From CAZHHH01 sp052400685 (GTDB lineage Bacteria > Bacteroidota > Bacteroidia > Bacteroidales > Marinilabiliaceae), in the NCBI GenBank assembly GCA_052400685.1, contig JBQTGJ010000013.1: DNA of 64,000 nucleotides; one strand, given 5' to 3'. How positions within the stretch are numbered: the first letter of the stretch is position 1; each line of letters starts with the position of its first letter. This document shows, one piece after another, positions 16,841 to 25,731 of this stretch. A program made the position numbers and the translations under genes. Below the pieces are notes generated by a model. That model worked only from the letters and a program-made list of their open reading frames with translations. It did no database searches and was not told the DNA's origin.

Positions 16841-19800
16841 TTATTTCTGACAGTTCTGCGCATGTTTGCTTGGCAAATAGCCATAAAGGGCTTTAAATTG
16901 ACGGCTAAAATAGCGGGCATCGGTGAACCCTACTCTAAAGGCCGCTTCAGACACATTATACCCCTGAGCCAACAAATGTGCGGCAATTTTTAATTTTAAC
17001 TGACGCACAAACTCAACCGGACTATGGCCTGTGAGCCCTTTTACTTTATTGTAAAATACCGTTCGACTCACACACATCTTATCAGCCAGTGTCTCAATGG
17101 AAAATTCTTCAGAATAGTTATTCTCCACATATTCAATCAATTTTTGCAGGAACTCTTCATCCTTACTATTCACCTTAAGCGTGGCCGGATCAATGGTTTT
17201 ATTGTCACGGAACTTATTGATAAGATTTCTTCGCTGCTCCAATAAATTTTTGACCGACGCTTTTAAAAACCCGGCATTAAAAGGCTTGGTGATATAAAGA
17301 TCAGCTCCTTGCTCAACACCGGCAATCTGATCTTCGACCGACGATTTGGACGTCAGTAAAACAATGGGAATATGGCTTGTGGAAAAATCATTGCGGATAT
17401 GCTGCGTCATAACCATACCATCCATCACCGGCATCATGATATCTGAAATAATCAGATCGGGATTTTTGTTTTTAAGAACATCAATGGCCTCTTCACCGTT
17501 ACCAGCCTGGCAACAGTTAAATTCGGGACTTAATGAGCGACAAATATAATCTCCGATCTCATGGTTATCTTCGACCACCAAAACCAAAGGCACACCGTTC
17601 AACTCCGGCAAGTCACCCTGAACAGGAGCTTCTTCAGCAACAAGGGGCTCATCGGCGACCTCCCCGGCATGAGTTGGCACAATCATTTCATCACGTCTGG
17701 TAACCTTTGCGTCGTCAATAAAATGATCATTTCCATTCTTAAGTTTCAATATAAACGTACTACCCTTCTCAACTTCCGACTCCACCAATATATCGCCATG
17801 ATGCAACCGCGCCAGTTCATAGGCCAAGGACAGCCCAATACCGGTACCTGCCAATTCCTCACCACTTAAAATGGTAAACCGCTCAAACAACTGCGGCAGA
17901 GATTCGCGTGCTATGCCACGCCCCTGATCCTTCACCACCACCTCAATACCCGCATCGGCATTCGATACGATTGTCACCGTCACCTGCTTATTGGCATCAG
18001 TAAACTTCAACGCATTAGATATTAAATTATAAATAATCGTATCGAGTTTTGACGGGTCGGCCCAAACATATAAGGCGTCATTACTAGTATTGAACCTGTA
18101 ATCGATATTTTTATGATTGGCTAAAGGAATAAAACTCTCATAAATATTGCGGGTAAATTTTACGATATCAAATTCACAAACCTGCAATACCATCTTATTA
18201 TTCTGAATCTTCCGGAAATCGAGCAGTTGATTGGTTAACTGAAGCATACGTTTTCCGTTGCGCCCAATAATTTCGAGCTTTGGCTTATCGCTGTTATCCA
18301 GCTGTGATTTACGCAACAAATCATCAATGGGACCAATAATTAAGGTCAACGGGGTTCGTATCTCGTGCGAAATATTGGTAAAGAAACGCAATTTCTCCTC
18401 ATTAACACGTCGCTCAATTTTTAAATCGTTGCGATACTGATTGACCTTATAAATGGTAGAAAAAATAATGTAAAAGAAAAGAATAACCAAAACCGAATAG
18501 GCGATATAAGCAAGGGTTGTTTTGTACCAGGGCGGCAATATATCAATGGTTACCGAACGCACCTCCGACGTCCACTCGCCATTACGGTTGGTGGCTTTAA
18601 CACGAAACACATAATGACCAGGCGCCAGATTGGTATACGATGCTTTACGCTGATTATTCACATAAAACCAATCCGCATCAAAATTTTCGAGTCGATAGGC
18701 ATATTGCGTCTTTTCGGTATCCATATAATCCATGGCCGAATACTCAAAACTAAAGCTATTTTGATTGTACCGCAGTGTAATTTCATCCGTAAACGAAATA
18801 CTTTTACTCAAGGGAGACTGATTGCCTATGGGCACCTTTTTATTAAACAGATGAAAATCGGTTAACTCAACCCCTTTACGGTAGGGTTCAATCTTTATTT
18901 TTGCGGGGTCAACCATTTCAACTCCCATAAATCCACCAAAAAGGAGCTTCCCATCGGGCGTTGTAATGGCCGTATTTTCCGAGAAAGTATTAAAATTCAG
19001 CCCATTATTCGTATTAAACACCTCAAAAGTCTGGTTGTTACTATTTAAGCGGCTCAACCCGTTTTCGGTACTAAACCACATATTCCCGTCGTCATCTTCC
19101 ACGATGGCATACACCACATTATTACTCAGTCCGTCGGTTTGCAGATACCGTCGAAAGGTGGTCTTGTCACCGTTGGTTTCAACCAGTTGGTTAATTCCAC
19201 CACCAAAGGTGGCCAGCCAAATATAGCCCCGATGATCTTCGTACACATGAATCACGTCGTTCATGCTCAACGAAAAGGTGTCCTTACCGGCAAAAAAGGA
19301 TTTAAATACTGGTTGCTCATCTTTCCGGGGCAATGCTTCCATTAAATTAAGACCATAACCTGTAGCTACCCACAAACGATTTTTAGAATCAAACATTAAA
19401 TAGCGCACCAAATTACCCGACAGATTGGTGTTTGCCGCATTAAAACGTCTAAAGGTCAGTTGACCATCTGCATCTCTCACGCCTTCACTCAGACCGTTGC
19501 CATAGGTTCCCACCCACATATTCCCCAGTGAATCTTCAGCCAACGAATAAATATTAAGATGTCCGACCGTCGTAGAATCACTGTCGACCGGTTCATAATT
19601 CACAAAAGTAATGGCCGACAAACCGGCATACTTATTAACCGGGTATCGGCTTATAAGCAACCCGCGTCCTTTTGAACCGAGCCACAGGTAACCTTTCTGA
19701 TCGATACTGATGGCATAAACATTAACACCGGTAAGAACTTCGCGCTGCGTCACAAACTTGTCGAACGTATGCAACAGCTGACCATCTTTGAACACATGAA

Positions 19801-21286
19801 GCCGGCCAGCTTTAGTGCCCATCCATAACCGCCCCTGCTGATCCTGGTATAAAGCACGAACCATATTATCAGAGATATGCCGTTGGCTCTTAAAAGGGAT
19901 AATCTGCTGAAAAGCCGGTTCTTTAAGAATTACGCGCTCCAAGCCACCCTGAAATTGCCCGGTTCCCACCCACAACTGTCCGGAATGATCTTCGGCAATA
20001 CTCAATACAATATTTGCCGACAACGAATTGGCATCTTTAGGGTCGTTACGATAGTGTATAAAAGCATGATTCCCGCGGTCGAAAAGGTTAAGCGCTCCTT
20101 CGTGCGTCCCAATCCAAAGATTATTTTTACTGTCTTCAAAAAAAACATGACGTTCTTCGTCGGGCACGGTATTTTCAGCAGGGTCAAAAAAGCGATAATA
20201 AGCGGTATCGCCGTTATCAATCTGAACGGCTGTCACCCCAAACTTCTCGGTGGTCACCCACAACACATTATAACGATCTTCGTACCAGTTCACCACATTT
20301 TGGCCATGCAACGGGACGTCTCTCCACACCATGGATCGCTGGTCGTAATACTGTAATCCACCATCTTCAAAAGCAGCAAAAATCTTCCCGGTAAGGGTTA
20401 TTAATAATTTGGCTATATGATCGGACCGTAACGTGGCATTGGTATGACTATTAATATAGGCATACAGCTGCGATTGTTTGCGAAAAGTAAGAATGCCAGA
20501 GTGCTTTGTGCCGAACCACAACCCGGTGGCCGTTTCCAGAACGGAAGTAAAACTATTTTTTTGGAACAGATGTTTAAAAACCGGCTTATGAGCCTTGGTA
20601 AAGGTAGCCAGAGTCAACCCTTTATCGGTACCGACCCAAATATTACCGTTCTTATCCTTATGAATAAACGATACCATATTGTTGCTGATGGCATTTGGAC
20701 CGCTTGAAGTATACTGCTTAACGGTGTAATTGTGAGTCGCGGCATCAAATACCAAACGCAAAACGCCCCTATTGGTGGTTCCAATCCATATTTCCCGGTC
20801 GGAATACTGTATAAAATCGCTGAATACGGCATGAAATGCTTCGCTATCGGTAAAATAACCTGCCAGAGAAGAAAAACACTCGCGCACAGGATCGAAGTAA
20901 TGATAATAACCATCGTGCGTTTCAAACCAGATAAAACCCAGATGATCTTCCCAAATTCGTACCACACGGTTGTGCGTAAAATTACGAACGCCATTTTCCT
21001 CGTTCATAAACACTCTGAACTTGTTGCCGTCGTATCGGTTAAGACCGTTGTTGGTTCCCACCCACAAAAAGCCCTTGGAATCGCATAATATGGATGAAAC
21101 CGTATTTTGCGAAAGCCCTCTGGAAGTATTAAAATGTTCAAATCGAAGAATATCCTCAGCCTGACCTTTGATTGTCAAACCCGGTATAATAAGCACTAAT
21201 AAAAAAATAAGCCGAAATATCGTCGCCATGTTAACCACCTTTTTTTTGCCTCGGGAAGTATTTGTGTCTGTATCGAACGTTTTCAT
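16841..21286 (-). CDS. Hybrid two-component system sensor/regulator (HTCS) of the pectin locus
   Basis: 1481 residues; the ATG at 21229 (1462 residues) is also plausible, since AAAAAAGGTGG stands just before it and the signal peptide follows it directly. Order: signal peptide; about fourteen two-bladed-propeller repeats (FLWVGTNNGLNRYD-type) in the periplasm; a Y_Y_Y beta-sandwich (~residues 750-850); one membrane helix (~865-890); histidine kinase with FFTNISHEIRTPL (His near 970) and GTGIGLSL ATPase box (~1147); receiver domain with phospho-Asp in DIMMPVMDG (~1282) and YITKPF; AraC-type helix-turn-helix (~1380-1475). Such proteins sense an oligosaccharide directly in the periplasm and activate the local polysaccharide genes. 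Location at the right end of the pectin cluster indicates a pectic ligand. Confidence 0.96.
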   Translation of the reverse strand: MKTFDTDTNTSRGKKKVVNMATIFRLIFLLVLIIPGLTIKGQAEDILRFEHFNTSRGLSQNTVSSILCDSKGFLWVGTNNGLNRYDGNKFRVFMNEENGVRNFTHNRVVRIWEDHLGFIWFETHDGYYHYFDPVRECFSSLAGYFTDSEAFHAVFSDFIQYSDREIWIGTTNRGVLRLVFDAATHNYTVKQYTSSGPNAISNNMVSFIHKDKNGNIWVGTDKGLTLATFTKAHKPVFKHLFQKNSFTSVLETATGLWFGTKHSGILTFRKQSQLYAYINSHTNATLRSDHIAKLLITLTGKIFAAFEDGGLQYYDQRSMVWRDVPLHGQNVVNWYEDRYNVLWVTTEKFGVTAVQIDNGDTAYYRFFDPAENTVPDEERHVFFEDSKNNLWIGTHEGALNLFDRGNHAFIHYRNDPKDANSLSANIVLSIAEDHSGQLWVGTGQFQGGLERVILKEPAFQQIIPFKSQRHISDNMVRALYQDQQGRLWMGTKAGRLHVFKDGQLLHTFDKFVTQREVLTGVNVYAISIDQKGYLWLGSKGRGLLISRYPVNKYAGLSAITFVNYEPVDSDSTTVGHLNIYSLAEDSLGNMWVGTYGNGLSEGVRDADGQLTFRRFNAANTNLSGNLVRYLMFDSKNRLWVATGYGLNLMEALPRKDEQPVFKSFFAGKDTFSLSMNDVIHVYEDHRGYIWLATFGGGINQLVETNGDKTTFRRYLQTDGLSNNVVYAIVEDDDGNMWFSTENGLSRLNSNNQTFEVFNTNNGLNFNTFSENTAITTPDGKLLFGGFMGVEMVDPAKIKIEPYRKGVELTDFHLFNKKVPIGNQSPLSKSISFTDEITLRYNQNSFSFEYSAMDYMDTEKTQYAYRLENFDADWFYVNNQRKASYTNLAPGHYVFRVKATNRNGEWTSEVRSVTIDILPPWYKTTLAYIAYSVLVILFFYIIFSTIYKVNQYRNDLKIERRVNEEKLRFFTNISHEIRTPLTLIIGPIDDLLRKSQLDNSDKPKLEIIGRNGKRMLQLTNQLLDFRKIQNNKMVLQVCEFDIVKFTRNIYESFIPLANHKNIDYRFNTSNDALYVWADPSKLDTIIYNLISNALKFTDANKQVTVTIVSNADAGIEVVVKDQGRGIARESLPQLFERFTILSGEELAGTGIGLSLAYELARLHHGDILVESEVEKGSTFILKLKNGNDHFIDDAKVTRRDEMIVPTHAGEVADEPLVAEEAPVQGDLPELNGVPLVLVVEDNHEIGDYICRSLSPEFNCCQAGNGEEAIDVLKNKNPDLIISDIMMPVMDGMVMTQHIRNDFSTSHIPIVLLTSKSSVEDQIAGVEQGADLYITKPFNAGFLKASVKNLLEQRRNLINKFRDNKTIDPATLKVNSKDEEFLQKLIEYVENNYSEEFSIETLADKMCVSRTVFYNKVKGLTGHSPVEFVRQLKLKIAAHLLAQGYNVSEAAFRVGFTDARYFSRQFKALYGYLPSKHAQNCQK

Positions 21287-21388
21287 AAGTTGGTTAAAAA
21301 TAGAAAATATTAGTGGAAAAATTCAATAATTAACAACTCAACGTCTAAAACGAGTGCCACCCATAAGCATAATGCCTGATTACATCTG

Positions 21389-22036
21389 CTACACGCCCAA
21401 CAATTGAATGGCTATTCCCGACAAAAATATGACCAATCCGGCAATGGTATGGCTAAACTTTTCCAAAGGTTTTACAGCCACAAGACTTAACCCATAGGAA
21501 AGAATAAAGACGGCAGCCAACATGGTGGCTAAGGTGGTAACCCCGAACACTCCGGCAACGGTTAAAAGAGTGCTCATACTTTCATTGGCAGCCGGGTACA
21601 TTAACACTGGTATTAAAACTTCGCAGGGCCCTAAAACAAAGATTATAAACAATACCCAGGGTGTAACAGTCTTTTCTCGCGTAAGCCCGTCCGGGCGGTG
21701 AATATTACGTTGCTTTCGCCAATGTTGCAGCCCCCAAACAGCATAAACCAATCCGAATGCGATCAAAGCCCAGGCTGCCAGATTACCTCTAAACGTTTCA
21801 ATCCACGTCAATTTCTCCAGCTGCGCCCCAATGGTTATGCCAACCAGTCCTATCACCACCGAACTAACCACATGCGCCACACCGCACATAAAAGTCAATC
21901 CCAAGGTATTACGCAGTGGCCAGTTGCGGGCCCGTCCAATCATTATAAAAGGCAAATAGTGATCGGGCCCCAGAACAGTGTGCACAAACCCCAACGAGGC
22001 CGCAGTATAAAGTAGTATCTGAAATTCTGATGTCAT
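21389..22036 (-). CDS. UreH/NicO-like integral membrane transporter (TauE/SafE-type family)
   Basis: 215 residues from the second of two adjacent ATGs (22039 or 22036); the longer frame to 22081 is less likely. Six hydrophobic segments. HTVLGPDHYLPF near the N-terminus is a His-x5-Asp-His motif of the kind found in UreH, RcnA and NicO metal transporters, and GPCEVLIPVLMYP precedes the second half. The family moves Ni, Co or other small ions, but some members are annotated as sulfite exporters; the substrate here is unknown. It has the best promoter in the window (22107-22137), and two unusual elements lie further upstream. Confidence 0.7.
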   Translation of the reverse strand: MTSEFQILLYTAASLGFVHTVLGPDHYLPFIMIGRARNWPLRNTLGLTFMCGVAHVVSSVVIGLVGITIGAQLEKLTWIETFRGNLAAWALIAFGLVYAVWGLQHWRKQRNIHRPDGLTREKTVTPWVLFIIFVLGPCEVLIPVLMYPAANESMSTLLTVAGVFGVTTLATMLAAVFILSYGLSLVAVKPLEKFSHTIAGLVIFLSGIAIQLLGV

Positions 22037-22106
22037 CATTAATTTAAGGTATGAGTATTTCAACAACAGGCGTATCATCACAATACGGCCAGTTATTGAA
22101 CCGTCT

Positions 22107-22137
22107 CAAAAATATAAAAATTAAGCGTTGGCGCAAA
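22107..22137 (-). promoter_or_regulatory. Bacteroidota promoter TTTG-N19-TATTTTTG
   Basis: On the minus strand TTTG (22137-22134) is followed after exactly 19 bp by TATTTTTG (22114-22107), the consensus -33/-7 arrangement of the Bacteroidota primary sigma factor. Transcription should start near 22100, about 65 nt before the UreH-like gene. Confidence 0.7.
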
Positions 22138-22192
22138 CGTCTTTGCCTTTAGCCAAAAAAGAAATCAACCAATTTGAGAATATAAGGACTTT

Positions 22193-22232
22193 TAATGACT
22201 ACCACTTTTGAGCATCAAGGTGGTAGTCACAA
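22193..22232. promoter_or_regulatory. Stem-loop TGACTACCAC/GTGGTAGTCA upstream of the UreH-like promoter
   Basis: A perfect 10-bp inverted repeat (22196-22205 with 22220-22229), extendable by three pairs including one G-T. It lies about 60 bp upstream of the -33 box, so it is more likely a protein-binding site than a leader RNA of that gene. Not a terminator: no T-run on either side. Confidence 0.45.
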
Positions 22233-22294
22233 CGACACGTCTTCACCCCCTCTTATACAGTCATCTATTAATTTACTTAACCCATTTTACAAAC

Positions 22295-22416
22295 AGTATT
22301 GATACTTTACCCAAAAAGTATTGATACTTTACCTAAAAAGTATTGATACTTTCACCTAAAAGTATTGATACTTTTGCCTAAAAGTATTGATACTTTTGCC
22401 CAAAAGTATTGATACT
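22295..22416. repeat. Six tandem imperfect palindromes AGTATTGATACT at exact 22-bp period
   Basis: Identical cores at 22295, 22317, 22339, 22361, 22383 and 22405 (12 bp each). Arms AGTAT/ATACT flank a central TG; most copies extend to AAAGTAT/ATACTTT. Spacers are 10 bp and vary slightly (ACCC, ACCT, CACC, GCCT, GCCC in the middle). Twenty-two bases equals about two helical turns, so six dimers would bind the same face of DNA. It lies between the stop of the HU-related gene and the promoter of the UreH-like gene. Confidence 0.9.
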
Positions 22417-22440
22417 TTTTACCCCCTTCTGTATAGCCCA

Positions 22441-22483
22441 AAAAATAAGGGCTTCACAAAACTGTAAAACCCTTAAAAGCCCA
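22441..22483 (-). terminator. Possible terminator after the HU-related gene
   Basis: GGGCTT (22450-22455) pairs with AAGCCC (22478-22483) across a 22-nt loop; on the minus strand TTATTTTTT follows. Short stem and large loop, so weak. Confidence 0.35.
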
Positions 22484-22497
22484 CTTAAAAATTAACT

Positions 22498-22881
22498 TTA
22501 TGAAATCTTTTGGAAGGTCAAATTATTGAGCATTGTCTTGATATCCACCCCGGGGCGGAAAATCACTTTTTTACTGGTAATTAACGATGAAGTAAATTTA
22601 TCGGCTGTTTCGGCTCCTTTACTTCCAACGGATATCTGGAAAGAACCAAAATCACTAAAACGGACAATCAACCCCTCACTTAAACGCATGGACAGCACCT
22701 GTGTCAGCGCTTCCAGAACAGCAAGGGTATCGGCATAATTAACGGTACTGCGCTGCGCTATGTCTTCACTTAACTGCTTTAAAGTTATTTCGCCGGCACT
22801 TTTGGCAAGCGCATACCACTTTTTAGGATCCTCTGGTTTCAAAGGATTCCTTCGCTCTGTCAAAACATATTTTACTGACAT
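22498..22881 (-). CDS. HU-related DNA-binding protein (HU_rel family)
   Basis: 127 residues. The N-terminal ~40 residues (KYVLTERRNPLKPEDPKKWY) are the extension that marks the Bacteroidota histone-like HU-related family, longer than the 90-residue canonical HU. The rest has the HU fold with FGSFQISVGSKG in the beta-arm region and VIFRPGVDIKTML at the C-terminus. These proteins are usually thought to bind or bend DNA, and many copies occur per genome, often near accessory regions. It stands alone here, 82 bp upstream (in its own reading direction) of the six-palindrome array, making that array a natural candidate target (inference). Confidence 0.85.
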   Translation of the reverse strand: MSVKYVLTERRNPLKPEDPKKWYALAKSAGEITLKQLSEDIAQRSTVNYADTLAVLEALTQVLSMRLSEGLIVRFSDFGSFQISVGSKGAETADKFTSSLITSKKVIFRPGVDIKTMLNNLTFQKIS

Positions 22882-23259
22882 AATAAAAAATTTAAGAGTT
22901 ATATAAAATAAGGTTATGTGGGCTTCACTATTAAAAAATGAATGGGTTAACTCTCAAACGTCCTCTACCCGCCTTATTAATTTTCGATTTTCTTGAAAAC
23001 CGATGGTTAATTTATGAAATATTTTTAAACAAAAACAATTTTTCATCAAAAATTTTACAGTGTAAGAGTCTGAGCAGAAGGGTTTGGCAGAAAAGACAAG
23101 GCGGTCATGCAACAAATAAACTTCGAACATGGCTTATAAGTCGCCACAAAATTGCATCCTAACTATTATCCATTTTTATACAATATCTTACAAATAATTA
23201 TCATTTTTCGTCGTATTAAGCATGAAAAATTTCGTCTAATTCTAAGCAATACGGTAAAA
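22882..23259. other. Intergenic region right of the HU-related gene
   Basis: About 380 bp with no convincing gene, promoter or repeat. The plus-strand ORF 22938-23162 lacks any feature of a real protein. Confidence 0.35.
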
Positions 23260-23288
23260 AAAGCGGACACCCATAGGATGTCCGCTTT
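23260..23288 (-). terminator. Rho-independent terminator of the second susC-susD operon
   Basis: Perfect 10-bp stem AAAGCGGACA/TGTCCGCTTT with a 9-nt loop; the minus strand continues TTTTTT. It lies 31 bp past the last gene of the operon. Confidence 0.85.
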
Positions 23289-23319
23289 CAAAAAATTGTA
23301 AACTAACTTAGTTAGTGTC

Positions 23320-24081
23320 TTATTCTACGATACCTCCAACAAGAGTAAAATTAACAGATTTTGAGGCACCATAATCACCGCTGATCATGAACACTTCCTC
23401 ATCGTCATAAGTCAAAGTAACAGAACCCTCTTCGGGATATGTAAGACCATCCCCATAGACATCGTTAATAGTAAAGGTATAAACAGCCTCATCTTCCAAA
23501 CATAATCGATGATGAGCAGACTCTGTACCATCTGCATATTCTTCACTTTCATAAACAATCTCATCACTGGCATTTGTTATCGCCCACGTACATTCGCTAG
23601 CATAACCATCAAAAAAAAGATTTAAGTAAACAACATTAAAAGCACAGGGCGGATAAATAATAACCTCAGTTTTATAAACACTGGATTCTGCATAATATGG
23701 ATTTAAAAGCGAATCGTCAAAAGCCAAAGTCAAACCAATTGGCGTTTCGAGCGGAGCCGTATCTTTTAGCGTGGCATCAAAAGTAATGGTATCTACACCA
23801 GCAGGAAAAAAGACACTTTCCGGTACATTAAAATAACTTCCGGTATCCGCAACAGTCAGTGGCAATGTAAATTCGCTGCTGCCATTACGAACCAATGTTA
23901 TAGGGAATGACATCACAGACGTAAGAACTTCAGTCTTTGATAAATACTCATCAGAAAATCGCATACCCTGATTATCAGTTATTACAGGACTTGGCTCTTC
24001 AGTATCCGTGTACTCGCTACAAGCACCTAATAGAATAACAAATAGCATTGAAAATGCTGTAACTATTTTATTGTATTTCAT
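23320..24081 (-). CDS. Surface lipoprotein with Calx-beta-like and YGDG-motif domains
   Basis: 253 residues. Lipobox VILLGAC followed by SEYTDTEEP, compatible with surface export. Residues ~35-145 read like a Calx-beta-type sandwich (FPITLVRNGSSEFTLPLTV, FFPAGVDTITFDATL), as in SusE-type partners. Residues ~150-250 carry CLEDEAVYTFTINDVYGDGL and end GDYGASKSVNFTL, a small beta-sandwich motif (D-x-YGDG … G-x-YG-x-S) found attached to secreted Bacteroidota proteins such as metalloproteases. It is third in the operon, 23 bp after SusD. Function unknown; a ligand-binding accessory of the SusCD pair is the simplest guess. Confidence 0.6.
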   Translation of the reverse strand: MKYNKIVTAFSMLFVILLGACSEYTDTEEPSPVITDNQGMRFSDEYLSKTEVLTSVMSFPITLVRNGSSEFTLPLTVADTGSYFNVPESVFFPAGVDTITFDATLKDTAPLETPIGLTLAFDDSLLNPYYAESSVYKTEVIIYPPCAFNVVYLNLFFDGYASECTWAITNASDEIVYESEEYADGTESAHHRLCLEDEAVYTFTINDVYGDGLTYPEEGSVTLTYDDEEVFMISGDYGASKSVNFTLVGGIVE

Positions 24082-24104
24082 AATCTAAAGATAAAAATTA
24101 AACA

Positions 24105-25712
24105 TTATAAATCAGCCACAGGCTCGGGTGTCGATCCGGCAGGGTTGTTATCTGTATTACTCAACATCTGATTAGCCTCAATTTCAGCCTCAGGTATACG
24201 CCACAACAAAATAGGATCAGTTGCAGAGATGTTAAATATCATACTTGCATTTGGATAACCTCCACCACGTCTGTCTACACCTGTTTTCAAACGCATAACG
24301 TCGAACCAGTTAAGCCCTTCGCCCCATAATTCAATTCTTCGATGACGGAATACTTCCTGTTGAACATCTTCAGGTGAAGAAACCGAACAAACATAATCTG
24401 GATCGCGAGAACTTTTAATAAACGCTTCTAATGTCCCTTTACCGTCACCTCCACTCATAGCTAAAGCCTCGGCCTTAATCAGATACATTTCTTCAATACG
24501 CATTAAAGGAATATCGTTGGCATTGGTAGCAGTTGCTACTTCATTTTTATAGGGTGCAAACTTGACCTGAGTATAAGGCGCATAACCTTTAGCTTCAACA
24601 TATTCAGCCATTTCTTCGTCAATATTAGGGGAAGTAACAGCTTCATCCAACCACCAACCTTTACGGGCATCGCTTGAAGATATTGTGTTAAAAAGCGCTT
24701 TATTAATCTGCCGCCCTTTGGAATAATTGGCATAACCATAGTTGAGAGAGCCCATATGTGAAATCCAGTTAACAATACCGGATGTAACAACTTCGTCGGT
24801 CTCTTCAATAATAATACCCCACATCCAGTTAGTCTCATTCACTGTCCAAAAAGCAGGCTTACTGGCCTCTTCGATAGATGAAGGTTTCGCATCACTAACA
24901 GAAATAGCTGAATCAGCATCAACAGCCGCTTCGGCCCACTTTTGCATGGTTAAATTAACCCTGGCACGCAGGCCATAAGCTACAGAAAGATCAATATAAC
25001 GCTTATCAGCACGTTTAATGCCTGCTTCTTTCGAAACAATTAACAAATCAATAGCGTCATTTAAATCGGAAATAATAAAATCATAGACATTCTTAACTGT
25101 TTCACGAGGCAAACCTTCAACAGCTGCAGTTTCAAAATTTTTATCAGTAACAACAGGAACGCAAGGAGCGTCTTCATTTCCCACATAAGTATACTGAAAC
25201 AGCTGTGCTAAAACCCAATAGCTAAAAGCTCGGGTAGCAAGACTCTGCCCCAAATAACTTTTTAAAACCGCATCTTCAGAAAGAGGATCTACGGCACCAA
25301 TCACATTATTGGCCCCCTTAATGATAGAATACATATCATTCCACAAAATTTGACTTTCACGCGAAGTAGCGGAACGATCGGTAAAATCCAAATTATTACC
25401 CGACCAGTTATAGCCATTATCTTCTGACACCACATCATACCCATTACCATCCGTAAACATCATAACAGAAGGATAACCAAAGTCGTTGTGACGCTCTGCA
25501 TTTAAAGCATCTTTGTTGGGCATATATTGGCTAAACAAAGCAAATACAGCATTTACCCCTGCAGCTGCCTTAGATGGATCCGAGGCAACCACTTCTTCTT
25601 TCTGCCCAGTAGTAACAATATCACCATCTGGCAGCGTATCCAAATTATCATCGCACCCTGCAAACGCAAAGAAAGCAGGTGCTAATAATGCATATATATA
25701 TTTTTTATTCAT
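24105..25712 (-). CDS. SusD/RagB-family lipoprotein (second operon)
   Basis: 535 residues; lipobox FFAFAGC. SusD signatures: ILWNDMYSIIKGANNVIGAV, SLATRAFSYWVLAQLFQYTY, ARVNLTMQKWAEAAVDADSA (tetratricopeptide-like), MRIEEMYLIKAEALAMSGG, FRHRRIELWGEGLNWFDVMR. It forms the lid of the SusC at 25732-28920, with 19 bp between them. The C-terminus RIPEAEIEANQ-x-x-x is the usual end of this family. The ligand is unknown; there are no glycoside hydrolases nearby, so glycan, peptide or other polymer are all possible. Confidence 0.94.
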   Translation of the reverse strand: MNKKYIYALLAPAFFAFAGCDDNLDTLPDGDIVTTGQKEEVVASDPSKAAAGVNAVFALFSQYMPNKDALNAERHNDFGYPSVMMFTDGNGYDVVSEDNGYNWSGNNLDFTDRSATSRESQILWNDMYSIIKGANNVIGAVDPLSEDAVLKSYLGQSLATRAFSYWVLAQLFQYTYVGNEDAPCVPVVTDKNFETAAVEGLPRETVKNVYDFIISDLNDAIDLLIVSKEAGIKRADKRYIDLSVAYGLRARVNLTMQKWAEAAVDADSAISVSDAKPSSIEEASKPAFWTVNETNWMWGIIIEETDEVVTSGIVNWISHMGSLNYGYANYSKGRQINKALFNTISSSDARKGWWLDEAVTSPNIDEEMAEYVEAKGYAPYTQVKFAPYKNEVATATNANDIPLMRIEEMYLIKAEALAMSGGDGKGTLEAFIKSSRDPDYVCSVSSPEDVQQEVFRHRRIELWGEGLNWFDVMRLKTGVDRRGGGYPNASMIFNISATDPILLWRIPEAEIEANQMLSNTDNNPAGSTPEPVADL

Positions 25713-25731
25713 ACTACTCTATTCTAAATTA

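Noticed and set aside
22295..22416. CRISPR array or plasmid iterons
   Set aside because: Repeats are only 12-16 bp with 10-bp spacers that are nearly alike, and no cas genes are near, so not CRISPR. No replication initiator gene is near, so iterons are not supported either.
22938..23162. Plus-strand ORF of 74 codons right of the HU-related gene
   Set aside because: Composition not protein-like and no features around it.
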